From Chloroflexota bacterium (GTDB lineage: Bacteria > Chloroflexota > Dehalococcoidia > Lucifugimonadales > UBA3495), in contig PBMF01000025.1 in the NCBI GenBank assembly GCA_002721995.1, positions 151,834 to 215,833 of the forward strand: DNA of 64,000 nt. The letters are read 5' to 3'. The stretch's first letter is position 1. Each line of letters begins with the position of its first letter. Below are positions 53,551 through 62,449 of this stretch, piece by piece. Under the pieces are notes generated by a model. It was given only the letters and a program-made list of their open reading frames with translations, had not been told where the DNA came from and made no database searches. Made by a program: the position numbers and the translations under genes.

Positions 53551-53790
53551 GATTCGCCAGCCATCTTGCGATTCCTCCGCTGTCGGCGCGTATACGGTGA
53601 CTACCAATAACCTTTCGTTGCTATTGTAGATTGCCAATACTGCGTGGAAAATCTCTCCCGAGCTTGAAGTACCAAGAACTAGGTAGTCTGGAAGAGCCCT
53701 CGGGCCCGCAGGATAGTCTTCAATCATCTCGCAGGTTAAGAATCCAGATTCAATACTCTCATGGTTCAATGTTTCGTTCACCAATTCCAC
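53539..53790 (-). CDS. DUF4258 (RelE/MqsR-like toxin) protein, probably N-truncated
   Basis: 83 codons from a GTG, with the DUF4258 end: MIEDYPAGPRALPDYLVLG, FHAVLAIYNSNERLLVVTVY and GWRIRKQ. Upstream in the same frame WSRHAIVELVNE gives the family's SxHA start, but there is no ATG, GTG or TTG before the next stop, so the original start codon may be lost. Paired with the YgiT remnant, this is a decaying type II toxin-antitoxin module lodged between the two mutase genes. Confidence 0.65.
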   Translation of the reverse strand: MELVNETLNHESIESGFLTCEMIEDYPAGPRALPDYLVLGTSSSGEIFHAVLAIYNSNERLLVVTVYAPTAEESQDGWRIRKQ

Positions 53791-53904
53791 GATAGCATGG
53801 CGCGACCAATAATATAAATTGGCCCGCGGGATCGGCCTGATTCTTCTCAGCTATCTGATGGATGCGAGACTCTTTGGCCGCAGGGTCCCTCAGTCCAGCC
53901 AACC

Positions 53905-55527
53905 CTAAAACACTCCTGGGTCCGTGTACTCACCGTAGACATCACGCAGGGTGTCCAGTATCTCGCCCTCGGTGGCGTGGCTGCTTACGGAATCCAGCAC
54001 CGCCGGCATTAGGTTTCGTTCGTCGGTGGCCGTCTGCTTCAACGAGGACAGGGCCGACTTCACATCGGCGTCGCTGCGCTTGCTGCGGGTCTCGGCCAGA
54101 CGGGCCATCTGCCAGTCCTCCTCCTCGGGGTCGAACTGGAACAGCTCCAGCTTCTGGTTGTTCTCCGACTGGTACTGGTTCAGACCCACCACCACCTGGT
54201 CGCCGCTCTCGATCTTCAGTTGGTACTCGTAGGCCGACCGGGCGATCTCACGCTCGATGTAGCCGGTCTCGATGGCCTGGAGCATGCCCTGTTTGACCGA
54301 CCCAGCCCCCAACTCTTCTATTTTATTGATGTATTCCCAGGCCGCTTCCTCCATGTCGTTGGTCATGCTCTCCACGAATATGGAACCGCCCAGGGGGTCC
54401 ACTGTATTGGTCACGCCCGATTCATGGGCAAGGATCAGCTGAGTCGCCAGAGACATGCGCATGGCTTCTTCCGATGGAATATCAAAGGCCTCGTCGAAGC
54501 CGCTGACGTGGAGCGACTGGGTGCCTCCCAAAACCGCAGCCAGCGCCTGCAGGGTTCCCCGGGCGATGTTGTTCTGCGGGTCCTGGCGCATGAGCGTTGA
54601 GCCCAGGGTCTGGGTGTGGAACCGCAATCTCATGGACTCGGGCTTTTCGGCTCTGTACCGGTCCTTGAGAATTCTGGCCCACATCCGGCGCGCCGCACGA
54701 AACTTGGCCACCTCTTCGAACAGGTCGTTGTGGCAGCCAAAGAAGAATGACAGCCGGGGGGCGAAGCTATCCACCGGCAGATCCCGTTCCAGGGCCGACT
54801 CCACATAGGCCATGCCCTGGGCGATGGTGAAGGCCAATTCCTGCACCGCGTCCGACCCGCTCTCGCGGATGTGGTAGCCCGATATAGAGATGGTGTACCA
54901 GTTGGGCACGTGCTTGGTGCAAAACTCCACAATGTCCGTGGTCAGCTTCAAAGAGGGAGCCGGGCCCAGGGCAAAGGTCTTCTGGCCGTGAAACTCTTTC
55001 AGTGAGTCGTTCTGGACGGTGCCGCGAAGGGAATCCCAAGGTACGTTCCGGTCTCTGGCCACCGACAAAAACATGCTCATCAGCACGATGGCCGGATGAT
55101 TGATGGTCAAGGAGACGCTGACCTGGTCCAGGGGGATGTCCAAGAACAGGTCGTCCATGTCCCTTACCGAGTCGATGGCCACACCCAGCCGACCGACCTC
55201 GCCCTCGGCCAGCTCGTGGTCCGAATCGTAACCCGTCAGGGTGGGGTGGTCGAAGTCGGTGCTGATGCCGTTCTGGCCGTGCTCCAACAGGAAACGGTAG
55301 CGCTGGTTGGTCGCCTGGGCGGTGCCGAAGCCGGCGATCTGACGCCTGGTCCACAACCTTCCGCGGTACATGTTGGGGTAGGGCCCCCGGGTGAAAGGGA
55401 ACTCACCTGGCTGACCCACGTCACGGTCGAAATCCGCCTGGGCGATATCCTCCGGCGTGTAGACCGGCTTCACTTCCAGGCCAGAGAGGCTTCGTTTGGG
55501 TTGTTCCTGTTCGTCGGCGTTTGGCAT
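53905..55527 (-). CDS. Acyl-CoA mutase large subunit, 2-hydroxyisobutyryl-CoA mutase (HcmA) type
   Basis: 540 residues, B12-dependent mutase barrel without the B12 domain. Ungapped alignment to methylmalonyl-CoA mutase in this region places Ile64 (TRRQIAGFGT) where MCM has Tyr89 and Gln182 (EFHGQKTF) where MCM has Arg207, the two residues that hold the methylmalonyl carboxylate. Asp91 (GISTDFDHPTL) replaces a small residue. Ile/Gln/Asp is the combination of 2-hydroxyisobutyryl-CoA mutase (Ile90, Gln208, Asp117). His219 of SISGYH is kept. The C-terminus NLMPAVLDSVSSHATEGEI also fits HcmA. So it should interconvert 2-hydroxyisobutyryl- and 3-hydroxybutyryl-CoA; another branched acyl-CoA is possible. 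No MeaB chaperone is in the window. Confidence 0.85.
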   Translation of the reverse strand: MPNADEQEQPKRSLSGLEVKPVYTPEDIAQADFDRDVGQPGEFPFTRGPYPNMYRGRLWTRRQIAGFGTAQATNQRYRFLLEHGQNGISTDFDHPTLTGYDSDHELAEGEVGRLGVAIDSVRDMDDLFLDIPLDQVSVSLTINHPAIVLMSMFLSVARDRNVPWDSLRGTVQNDSLKEFHGQKTFALGPAPSLKLTTDIVEFCTKHVPNWYTISISGYHIRESGSDAVQELAFTIAQGMAYVESALERDLPVDSFAPRLSFFFGCHNDLFEEVAKFRAARRMWARILKDRYRAEKPESMRLRFHTQTLGSTLMRQDPQNNIARGTLQALAAVLGGTQSLHVSGFDEAFDIPSEEAMRMSLATQLILAHESGVTNTVDPLGGSIFVESMTNDMEEAAWEYINKIEELGAGSVKQGMLQAIETGYIEREIARSAYEYQLKIESGDQVVVGLNQYQSENNQKLELFQFDPEEEDWQMARLAETRSKRSDADVKSALSSLKQTATDERNLMPAVLDSVSSHATEGEILDTLRDVYGEYTDPGVF

Positions 55528-55599
55528 GTGGCCATTCTATAGAAATAAGGTCACCCCGGAAATACCGGGATGCCCCCGTAAAGTTGCTTGAATACGGAA

Positions 55600-56478
55600 T
55601 TATCCGATGCGGACGTATTTGTCCACGCTCTTCTCGGCGCCCAGGGACAGATACAGGTCGCCGTGGGCGTCCACCCAGGAGCCGTGGGCGGAGATACACT
55701 TGAAGCGCTCCAGCACCTTTCCGTCGCCGTCCAGGATGCTCATTTGGGCCTCATTGTTATCGTCGGGCCGCTCACTGGTGTAGAAGATGCCCTCGCTGTC
55801 GATGGAGATGTCCAAGGGCCGCTGCATGTCGGTCCACATGGTGACGTACTCGCCGTCGGGCGAGAACACCTGGACCCGGCTGTTCTCTCGGTCGCAGAGG
55901 TACACTTGGCCGTTGTCGCCCACCACCAGACTGTGGGGCAGGTGGAACTGGTTGGGGCCTCCCTTGCCGGGCTCGCCCCAGGATGAAATCAACTCGCCGG
56001 CGGCGGAGAAACGGTGCACCCGGGCGTTGCGGTAGCCGTCTGAGATGTACAGGTCGCCGTTTGGGGCGGGCACCATTTCAGTGACGTAGTTGAACGGGCC
56101 GGCCGAGCGGGGGCAGACTTCACCGGCCACTTCGCAGCCGGTGTCCGAGTACTCGCCCTTGGTGCCGATGGAAAGCAGGGGCTTGCCGTCCAGGGTGGCC
56201 TTCATGGCGATGGAGCCTTCCCTGTCGGTGAGATAGGCGATGTCGTCCTTGATGAAGATGCCGTGGGGGTCGTCGAACATGCCCTCGCCCCACGAGTTGA
56301 GGAAATTGCCGTCCCGGTCGAACACGAGGACCGGCGGGTTCTTGCGCTGGAAGATGTAGACCCGGTCCTGGGAGTCGGTGGCGACGGCGCTGGCCGTGCC
56401 CATCTCCTGTCCCGCGGGCATCTTGGCCCAGTTGGGGATGTACTCGTACGTGTATTTACCGCTTCCTACCGTGGCCAT
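55600..56478 (-). CDS. NHL-repeat beta-propeller protein (amidating-lyase-like)
   Basis: 292 residues, six NHL blades: GTASAVATDSQDRVYIFQRK, FDDPHGIFIKDDIAYLTDRE, NYVTEMVPAPNGDLYISDGY, QFHLPHSLVVGDNGQVYLCD and RPLDISIDSEGIFYTSERP. Similar to peptidyl-alpha-hydroxyglycine lyase-like bacterial proteins, whose function is not known. No signal peptide. GGAGGGAAGCC lies just upstream of the ATG. It stands 72 bases after the mutase start and may be a separate unit; it is an intact counterpart of the pseudogene at 46082. Confidence 0.9.
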   Translation of the reverse strand: MATVGSGKYTYEYIPNWAKMPAGQEMGTASAVATDSQDRVYIFQRKNPPVLVFDRDGNFLNSWGEGMFDDPHGIFIKDDIAYLTDREGSIAMKATLDGKPLLSIGTKGEYSDTGCEVAGEVCPRSAGPFNYVTEMVPAPNGDLYISDGYRNARVHRFSAAGELISSWGEPGKGGPNQFHLPHSLVVGDNGQVYLCDRENSRVQVFSPDGEYVTMWTDMQRPLDISIDSEGIFYTSERPDDNNEAQMSILDGDGKVLERFKCISAHGSWVDAHGDLYLSLGAEKSVDKYVRIG

Positions 56479-56636
56479 GGTGGCTTCCCTCCTGCCAGCG
56501 AAATATTTGCCCGTAAATCCTAGCCTTTTGGCGCGGCTTTTACCACGCCTGGATTCGGCAGCACGATATTACCATAGGCATGGACGACCTATCCAAATCG
56601 ACAAGAAATTTGTGTTCCACGCTCATATGTCATAGA

Positions 56637-57524
56637 ATGCCCAAGATTAGCCGCGAGGGACGGGAGGAGTTCTTGCCCGGACTAAACGGAAAAGTAGCCT
56701 TGGTCACTGGCGCGGGTGGCATGCGTGGGGTCGGCCGGGCGACAGTCATGAAATTGGCTGATCAGGGCGCCGATATCGCTCTGACGGATGTCCACCGGGA
56801 GATTCCGGATCTGCCCCCAGCCGAGGTCAGGACCGAATGGGGTGGTATTGATACCGTGTCCACAGAGGTCGAGGCACTCGGTAGGCGCAGCCTTCCCATC
56901 TACTGCGACCTTTCAGATCCTCCCCAGATCGAGCGGATGGTCGATCAGGTCATGGACGAATTTGGACGGATTGACGTCCTCGTCAATAACGCCAGGGCCA
57001 TCATCGGCAAGGACAAAGTTCCGGTCACAGACCTGGAAAAAGAGGTCTGGGACCACTTCTTCTCCATCAACACCACCGCCGTGTTCCTCTGCACCAAGTA
57101 CGTGGCGAAACATATGATCCAAGCGGGGAACGGCGGACGTATCATTAACATCGCCTCCAATGCTTCCAAACAGGCCAGCGCCAATGGCGCGGCATATTCC
57201 GCCTCCAAATTCGCCGTCCTGGGACTGACCCAGGCGTCGGCCATGGACCTTGCCCCCTACAACATCAACGTCAACGCCGTATGCCCTGGCCCCATCAACA
57301 CCGACCGTATGAGTTATTGGGAACGGGACCAGGCGGAGCAAAGGGGAATCACCCAAGAGGAGTTTCGGGGCCAGATCGTAGAGAGCTCAGCCCAAAATAC
57401 CCCCTTGGGCCGCATCGCCGAATCTGAAGATGTGGCCAACATGGTTTCCTTCCTGGCTGGAGAGGACGCCTCGTTCATCACCGGTCAGGCCTACAACGTA
57501 AACGGCGGACAACTCTTCCACTAG
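56637..57524 (+). CDS. SDR family oxidoreductase
   Basis: 295 residues as given. TTG at 56673 (MPGLNGKVALVTGAGG) may be the real start, because GGGAGGAG lies 5-7 bases before it while the ATG at 56637 has none. Classical SDR: VTGAGGMRGVGRATVMKLA, VLVNNARAIIG, the catalytic Ser in NIASNASKQ, YSASK and the PG loop NAVCPGPINTDRM, ending in FITGQAYNVNGGQ. Followed after 78 bases by the betaine genes, but no functional link is evident. Confidence 0.9.
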   Translation: MPKISREGREEFLPGLNGKVALVTGAGGMRGVGRATVMKLADQGADIALTDVHREIPDLPPAEVRTEWGGIDTVSTEVEALGRRSLPIYCDLSDPPQIERMVDQVMDEFGRIDVLVNNARAIIGKDKVPVTDLEKEVWDHFFSINTTAVFLCTKYVAKHMIQAGNGGRIINIASNASKQASANGAAYSASKFAVLGLTQASAMDLAPYNINVNAVCPGPINTDRMSYWERDQAEQRGITQEEFRGQIVESSAQNTPLGRIAESEDVANMVSFLAGEDASFITGQAYNVNGGQLFH

Positions 57525-57602
57525 CGGGCTGCCCTAACCTTGGAACTCCTATAACCGAGCCTGGTACCGGCTCGCCAGACACCGAAAGAACCGACAGAGA
57601 AC

Positions 57603-58433
57603 ATGACAAACCGAGACACTGAGTCAATAGTTTCCAGCACCAAGGCCTATTACGACGGTCCGGCCGACCAGATATATCGGACCATTTGGGGTGACAACCT
57701 GCATCTAGGTGTGCCGTGCAGTGAAGAGTGCCCGCATCCGGAGGCCATGGAACACACCAATCAGATAATGGCCGAGGCCGTGAACCTGAATGAGAGCACC
57801 AAGGTGATTGATCTGGGTTGCGGTTACGGTTCCACAGCCCGGTATCTGGCGGCCAACTACGGCTGTCACGTAACGGCCACCAACATCAGCGAAAAAGAAT
57901 TGGATCTGGGACGGGAACGCGCCAAAGAGGCAGGCCTGGAGGACCTGTTGTCCTTTGAGTACGGAGATTTCCACGACCTCGGCTACGCCGACGACAGCTT
58001 CGACGTGGTCTGGAGTCAGGAGGCTTTCTTGCATGGCGTAGACAAGTTGCGTATCCTGTCCGAATGTCAACGGGTACTGGTACCCGGCGGCACTTTGGTC
58101 TTCACCGACATACTGGTCCGGAAAGATACTCCCGAATCTGACAGGGTCCGTATCTACGACCGCGTCAAGTCCCCAGACATGTGGGACATCGGTGATTACC
58201 GCGAAGCTTTGAAGACATTGAACCTGAGTGTGGGATGGGAGGAGGACTGGTCGGAACATGTAGCCCGGTCATACGGGTGGGTCCGCGACCAGGTGCTTGC
58301 CAACCGAGACGAACTGTTGAAACTGGTGGACGCCGAAACCATCGACGGAACCGTGGACGCATTGAGTTTCTGGGTAGATGCGGCACAGGCCAACAAGATC
58401 GGCTGGGCCATGTTTGTGGCCCAAAATAAATAG
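57603..58433 (+). CDS. Sarcosine/dimethylglycine N-methyltransferase (glycine betaine synthesis)
   Basis: 276 residues. Class I SAM methyltransferase: VIDLGCGYGSTARYLAANYG (about 68-87), GDFHDLGYADDSFDVVWSQE and RVLVPGGTLVFTDIL. It matches SDMT along its length, including the N-terminal YYDGPADQIYRTIWGDNLHL. SDMT converts sarcosine or dimethylglycine to glycine betaine. The partner enzyme for the first methylations follows 28 bases downstream. Together they make betaine from glycine, an osmolyte pathway of halophilic and marine microbes. Confidence 0.9.
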   Translation: MTNRDTESIVSSTKAYYDGPADQIYRTIWGDNLHLGVPCSEECPHPEAMEHTNQIMAEAVNLNESTKVIDLGCGYGSTARYLAANYGCHVTATNISEKELDLGRERAKEAGLEDLLSFEYGDFHDLGYADDSFDVVWSQEAFLHGVDKLRILSECQRVLVPGGTLVFTDILVRKDTPESDRVRIYDRVKSPDMWDIGDYREALKTLNLSVGWEEDWSEHVARSYGWVRDQVLANRDELLKLVDAETIDGTVDALSFWVDAAQANKIGWAMFVAQNK

Positions 58434-58461
58434 GCCGACATCTGGGAGACGACAGTAGATT

Positions 58462-59220
58462 TTGCAAATCAAGAACAACAGCAGCATGTTTATCAAGGAA
58501 TATACTTCCGAGTTCGTCGGACGCTGGGACGAACTTATTGACTGGGAAAAGCGGGGAGAGTCCGAGGGCGGGTTCTTCGAGCGCATCCTTCAAGAACATG
58601 GCGCCAAGACGGTCCTGGACATCGCCAGCGGCACGGGATATCACACTGTAACTTTGAATATGAACGGCTTCGACTGCACCGGCTCCGACGGTTCCGCCAA
58701 CATGGTCAGCAAGGCCAGGGAAAACGCGGAACGGTTTGGACTGACCGACGTGCGTCTGGAGGAGGCCGAGTGGACTTCTCTCTCCAGTACTTTCACCAAC
58801 GAGAAATTCGACGCCATCGTTTGCCTCGGCAACGCCTTCACCCACCTGTTCGACGACACCGAAAGGCGCATAGCCATGAAACAGATCTACGGGCTGCTCA
58901 ACGAAGGCGGCGTGGTAATCATCGACCACCGCAACTACGACGCGATTCTGGACAACGGCTTCACCAGCAAGCACCAGTCCTACTACCTGGGCGACACCGT
59001 GGACATCCGGCCCGAATCGGTCAGCGAGGACGGCGTCCGCTTCCGGTATTCCTACTCCGACGGCTCAGTGCACCACCTCACTCTCTGCCCCATCAGGCAG
59101 GACTATGTGACCTCCCTGCTCTCCGACACCGGTTTCCAAGAAGTGAAGCGCTACGGAGATTTCGAGGCCGACTACAACACCTATGACCCGGACTTCATCG
59201 TCCAGGTAGCAAAGAAGTAA
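58462..59220 (+). CDS. Glycine/sarcosine N-methyltransferase (glycine betaine synthesis)
   Basis: 252 residues; TTG start at 58462 (ATG at 58486 is an in-frame alternative without a ribosome site). GSMT features: FVGRWDELIDWEKRGESEGG, VLDIASGTGYHTVTLNMNGF (SAM motif I, about 51-70), IVCLGNAFTHLFDDTERR, IIDHRNYDAILDNGFTSKHQ and YGDFEADYNTYDPDF. Methylates glycine to sarcosine and on to dimethylglycine. Second gene of a two-gene operon with the upstream SDMT, closed by a strong terminator. Confidence 0.92.
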   Translation: MQIKNNSSMFIKEYTSEFVGRWDELIDWEKRGESEGGFFERILQEHGAKTVLDIASGTGYHTVTLNMNGFDCTGSDGSANMVSKARENAERFGLTDVRLEEAEWTSLSSTFTNEKFDAIVCLGNAFTHLFDDTERRIAMKQIYGLLNEGGVVIIDHRNYDAILDNGFTSKHQSYYLGDTVDIRPESVSEDGVRFRYSYSDGSVHHLTLCPIRQDYVTSLLSDTGFQEVKRYGDFEADYNTYDPDFIVQVAKK

Positions 59221-59244
59221 CCAAGACTCCCAGTAGGCTGAACA

Positions 59245-59286
59245 AAAACCACCGGCCCTGAATCTACAGGGCCGGTGGTTTTTTGT
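59245..59286. terminator. Strong terminator after the betaine operon
   Basis: 16-bp perfect stem AAAACCACCGGCCCTG / CAGGGCCGGTGGTTTT, loop AATCTA, then TTG. Also serves the convergent E1 beta gene. Confidence 0.88.
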
Positions 59287-59305
59287 TGCCGTGAATTTTG
59301 GAAGC

Positions 59306-60361
59306 CTAGCGGTTCAGCAGCTTCTTCACCGTTGCTATCACCCGCGGCTCGTTGGGCATGTACTCATTCTCCATGGCCCGGCTGTAGGGCACGGGAGTGT
59401 GGGGCGCCGTGACCCTGGAAGGCGGGGCGTCCAGATAGTCGAACACCTCTTCCGCCACCCGGGAGCAGATCTCCGAGGCCATGCTGCAGATGGGTGTGTC
59501 CTCGTCCACCACCAGCAGGCGGTGGGTTTTCTGCACCGACTGGTTGATGTGGTCGTAATCGATGGGTGAAACGCTGAGCAGGTCGATCACCTCAGCGCTT
59601 ATGCCCTCCTTCGCCAATTCCTCGGCGGCGGCGGTGCACACCCAGGTCATCTTGGAGATGCCCACTAGGGTTATATCCGTTCCTTCGCGTACCGTGCGGG
59701 CCTTGCCCAAGGGCAGGACGTACGGCTCCTCCGGCACCGGACCCGACATACCGTAGAGCCCCTTGTGCTCGAAGAACACCACCGGGTCGTCGTCCCTGAT
59801 GCACGCCGTCAGCAGGCCTTTGGCGGTGTAGGCGTCCGAGGGGACCACACCCTTCAGACCAGGGAAGTGGCTGAAGATGGAGTAGTAGGACTCGGAGTGC
59901 TGGGCAGCGGCTCCGAATCCGGCCCCGATGCGGGTCATCATCGTGAACGGCACCTTGACCTGCCCGCCGAACATGTAGCGCATCTTGGCCGCGTTGTTCA
60001 CCAGCTGGTCCATGCAGACGCCGATGAAGTCCACGAACATCAACTCTGCCACGGCCCTGAGGCCGGTGGATGATGCGCCAATGGCGGCGCCGATGAAGGC
60101 GGCCTCGGACAGCGGTGTGTCAAGGACCCGGTCCTTGCCGAACTGTTGAATCAGGCCGACGGTGGTGCGGAAGGGCCCGCCCCAGGCATCTTCCACGCCC
60201 TGGTCCTCGCGGCCGGCGCCACCGGCGATTTCCTCGCCCATGATGATGACGCTATCGTCCCGTTCCATCTCCTGACGGAGGCATTCGTTGACGGCCTCCC
60301 TGAACTGAACCTCACGGGAACCCGAAGTTTGCAGGCTGGCCAATTGGTCTGTGGTGGTCAT
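59306..60361 (-). CDS. Alpha-ketoacid/acetoin dehydrogenase E1 component, beta subunit
   Basis: 351 residues of the transketolase-like E1 beta family: REAVNECLRQEMERDDSVII, GEEIAGGAGREDQG, TPLSEAAFIGAAIGASSTGL, the MRYMFGGQVKVPFTMMTRIG block and HSESYYSIFSHFPGLKGVVPS. With the alpha subunit directly upstream (52 bases) it forms the TPP-dependent first component of a 2-oxoacid or acetoin dehydrogenase complex. No E2 or E3 gene lies within the window, so the complex partner is elsewhere. Confidence 0.93.
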   Translation of the reverse strand: MTTTDQLASLQTSGSREVQFREAVNECLRQEMERDDSVIIMGEEIAGGAGREDQGVEDAWGGPFRTTVGLIQQFGKDRVLDTPLSEAAFIGAAIGASSTGLRAVAELMFVDFIGVCMDQLVNNAAKMRYMFGGQVKVPFTMMTRIGAGFGAAAQHSESYYSIFSHFPGLKGVVPSDAYTAKGLLTACIRDDDPVVFFEHKGLYGMSGPVPEEPYVLPLGKARTVREGTDITLVGISKMTWVCTAAAEELAKEGISAEVIDLLSVSPIDYDHINQSVQKTHRLLVVDEDTPICSMASEICSRVAEEVFDYLDAPPSRVTAPHTPVPYSRAMENEYMPNEPRVIATVKKLLNR

Positions 60362-60413
60362 ATGAATCTCCTAGATCGCCCGGCTTTGGTGTCGGCCCAA
60401 GGGTGCGGTGCGC

Positions 60414-61421
60414 CTAGATACCCATGTTGGCGCCGCGTTTCATCAGGCTGACGGGGTAATCGACATATACATCGTCATAGAGTTCTATGGGCTGGGGGAA
60501 AGGGCTTTCGTCGGCGAATTTCACCGCTTCTGTCATAAGCGCCTCGGCTTCGGCGTCGATCTGGTCCAACTCCTCGGCTGTGATGTCTCCCTGGGGCAGA
60601 ACGGAGTCCCGGAACAGCTTCAGTGGGTCGCGGGCCCGCCAGTGGTCCTCCTCCTCCTTTGAGCGGTAGGTGAGAGGGTCATCGAATACCGTGTGGCCGT
60701 AGTACCGGTAGGTGCGGCACTCCAGGAGTGTGGGGCCGTCGCCGGCCCTGGCCCTGGCCACTGCCTGGGCTGCGGCATCGTAGACGGCGAACACGTCCAT
60801 GCCATCCACGTGTATTCCAGGCATGTCATAGCCCGGTGCCCGGTCAGCCACATGGGCCGTGGAAACCGCGTACTCGCTGGGCGTGGACATGGCGTAGCCG
60901 TTGTTCTCGCAGCAGAATATGACAGGCAGCTTCCAGACCGAGGCCAGGTTCATGGATTCGTGGAGCACGCCCTGGTTGGAGCCGCCGTCGCCAAAGAAGG
61001 CCACGGCAACCCGGCCCAGCTTCTTCACCTTGGAGGTCAGCGCCGCGCCCACGGCCAGCGGTATACTGCCGCCGACTACGCCGTTGGTGCCCAGCATGCC
61101 CTTGCTCATGTCCGAGATGTGCATCGAGCCGCCCTTGCCCTTGTTGGGGCCGGTGGCCCGCCCGAAAAGCTCGGCCATCATCAGCTTGGGGTCCACTCCC
61201 TTGGCGATACAGTGGCCGTGGCCCCGGTGGGTGCTGCCGATGTAGTCTTCGTCAGACAGGTTGGCGCAGACCCCGGCGGGGACCGCTTCCTGTCCGGCAG
61301 AGGAGTGGACCGAGGCTGACATGCCCCGTTGGCCCGTCTCAGGGATGCCCCGCTCCTCGAAGTGGCGGATGGTTGCCATGGTGGTGTAGAGCTTCAAAAG
61401 TCCGGCGCGGTCTAGTTCCAT
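60414..61421 (-). CDS. Alpha-ketoacid/acetoin dehydrogenase E1 component, alpha subunit
   Basis: 335 residues. The TPP/Mg motif is FFGDGGSNQGVLHESMNLAS, with VIFCCENNGYAMSTPSEYAV (GDG-x-NN pattern, about 142-180). The loop GHGHCIAKGVDPKLMMAELF and the phosphorylation-loop-like TYRYYGHTVFDDPLTYRS are normal. The size and HISD variant (GGSMHISDM) fit the acetoin- or pyruvate-type E1. GGAGG precedes the ATG. Upstream partner of the beta gene. Confidence 0.93.
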   Translation of the reverse strand: MELDRAGLLKLYTTMATIRHFEERGIPETGQRGMSASVHSSAGQEAVPAGVCANLSDEDYIGSTHRGHGHCIAKGVDPKLMMAELFGRATGPNKGKGGSMHISDMSKGMLGTNGVVGGSIPLAVGAALTSKVKKLGRVAVAFFGDGGSNQGVLHESMNLASVWKLPVIFCCENNGYAMSTPSEYAVSTAHVADRAPGYDMPGIHVDGMDVFAVYDAAAQAVARARAGDGPTLLECRTYRYYGHTVFDDPLTYRSKEEEDHWRARDPLKLFRDSVLPQGDITAEELDQIDAEAEALMTEAVKFADESPFPQPIELYDDVYVDYPVSLMKRGANMGI

Positions 61422-61557
61422 GGAGCCTCCTGTGAAAACCTATGCGGAGTGGTTACGGATACCTGCCCAGGCGTGAGTGCCCCAATGGTAGCACGACGTC
61501 TAATGTTGTCAACCGGAGACGGGGCACCCGGAAACCGGGGAACCCGGATACACAGCA

Positions 61558-62418
61558 TCAGATTGCCGGGACCACAACCTCAACGGGCTCGCCGTCGGCT
61601 GCTTCCAAAAAGGCCGCCGCGCTGCCATTGGGCACCGCGACCTCCAGGTATCCGTGGCTACCAACCAGGGCGACAAGCCGGCCGTACCCGGTATCTTCGG
61701 CCCCATCATCGACGAAAGTGCGCCTGAGACCGTGGATGCTCCGGCCCTTGATGATTACTTCAGTGGCGTCTGGGTCCAAAAGCCTGGCTCCAGCGACGTT
61801 GGTCACCAGATTGCCGTATACGTCCTGGTAGATCACCCTGCCCGTGATGACTCCACCCCTCTGGGTGGGCAATTCCGATGGAAGGTAGGTCAGATCATCG
61901 ATTGGCTCCCCCATCTCTTCGGCGGGGACCCCCAGGGACAGATGGGCGGCGACAGGCGTGAAAATGTCTCGGCCGTGGAATGTATGGCTCACCGGCAGAC
62001 GCCAGAAGTCGGGATTGGTCAGATGAACGGCACTCAGCCCATCGGGCAGGGGCAGCGGACCGGGGGTTTTGGGGCTGGACTGATCGTTCTCCCAGGCGGC
62101 ATAGCGGGCAACCACACCGCTGAGCAGCCCATTATCCGGGGCCACGAACCGCCCGTTGGGGGTTGCAAGCAAGATGGGACGGCGTGTTGTGCCCACGCCA
62201 GGGTCTACCACGGCCACGTGGATGGCGTCGTCGGGGAAGTAGCGGTGGTTGATACCGAGAAGGAAGGAGCCTTGAGAGATGCTTTGAGGACGGACCTGGT
62301 GAGTTAGGTCCACCATGTGAATGTCTGGGTTGATGGTAAGGGCCACGCCCTTCATGACACCGGCGTAGGGGTCAACTAGGCCGAAGTCGGTGGTGAAGAC
62401 CAGTAAGGGCCCGGACAT
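61558..62418 (-). CDS. SAM hydroxide adenosyltransferase family protein (DUF62/fluorinase superfamily)
   Basis: 286 residues. It cleaves SAM to adenosine and methionine using activated water; members share the Asp-Arg-His triad, seen here as VVDPGVGTTRRPILL and TFHGRDIFTPVAAHL. The N-terminus FTTDFGLVDPYAGVMKGVAL and the SAM-site YQDVYGNLVTN are typical. Residues needed for halide use in the true fluorinase loop (21-residue insert) are not seen. The gene starts 31 bases before the secG stop... on the same strand after secG, so it may belong to that transcript. The biological purpose of this family is still unclear. Confidence 0.9.
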   Translation of the reverse strand: MSGPLLVFTTDFGLVDPYAGVMKGVALTINPDIHMVDLTHQVRPQSISQGSFLLGINHRYFPDDAIHVAVVDPGVGTTRRPILLATPNGRFVAPDNGLLSGVVARYAAWENDQSSPKTPGPLPLPDGLSAVHLTNPDFWRLPVSHTFHGRDIFTPVAAHLSLGVPAEEMGEPIDDLTYLPSELPTQRGGVITGRVIYQDVYGNLVTNVAGARLLDPDATEVIIKGRSIHGLRRTFVDDGAEDTGYGRLVALVGSHGYLEVAVPNGSAAAFLEAADGEPVEVVVPAI

Positions 62419-62449
62419 GGAGCGATCGGGCTGGGAGGGCCGCCCGGGG

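Noticed and set aside
53905..55527. Plain methylmalonyl-CoA mutase
   Set aside because: Both carboxylate-binding residues (Tyr89 and Arg207 in MCM) are replaced.
61558..62418. Fluorinase or chlorinase function for the SAM-dependent protein
   Set aside because: The Asp-Arg-His triad of the hydroxide adenosyltransferases is present and the extra loop of the true fluorinase is not seen.
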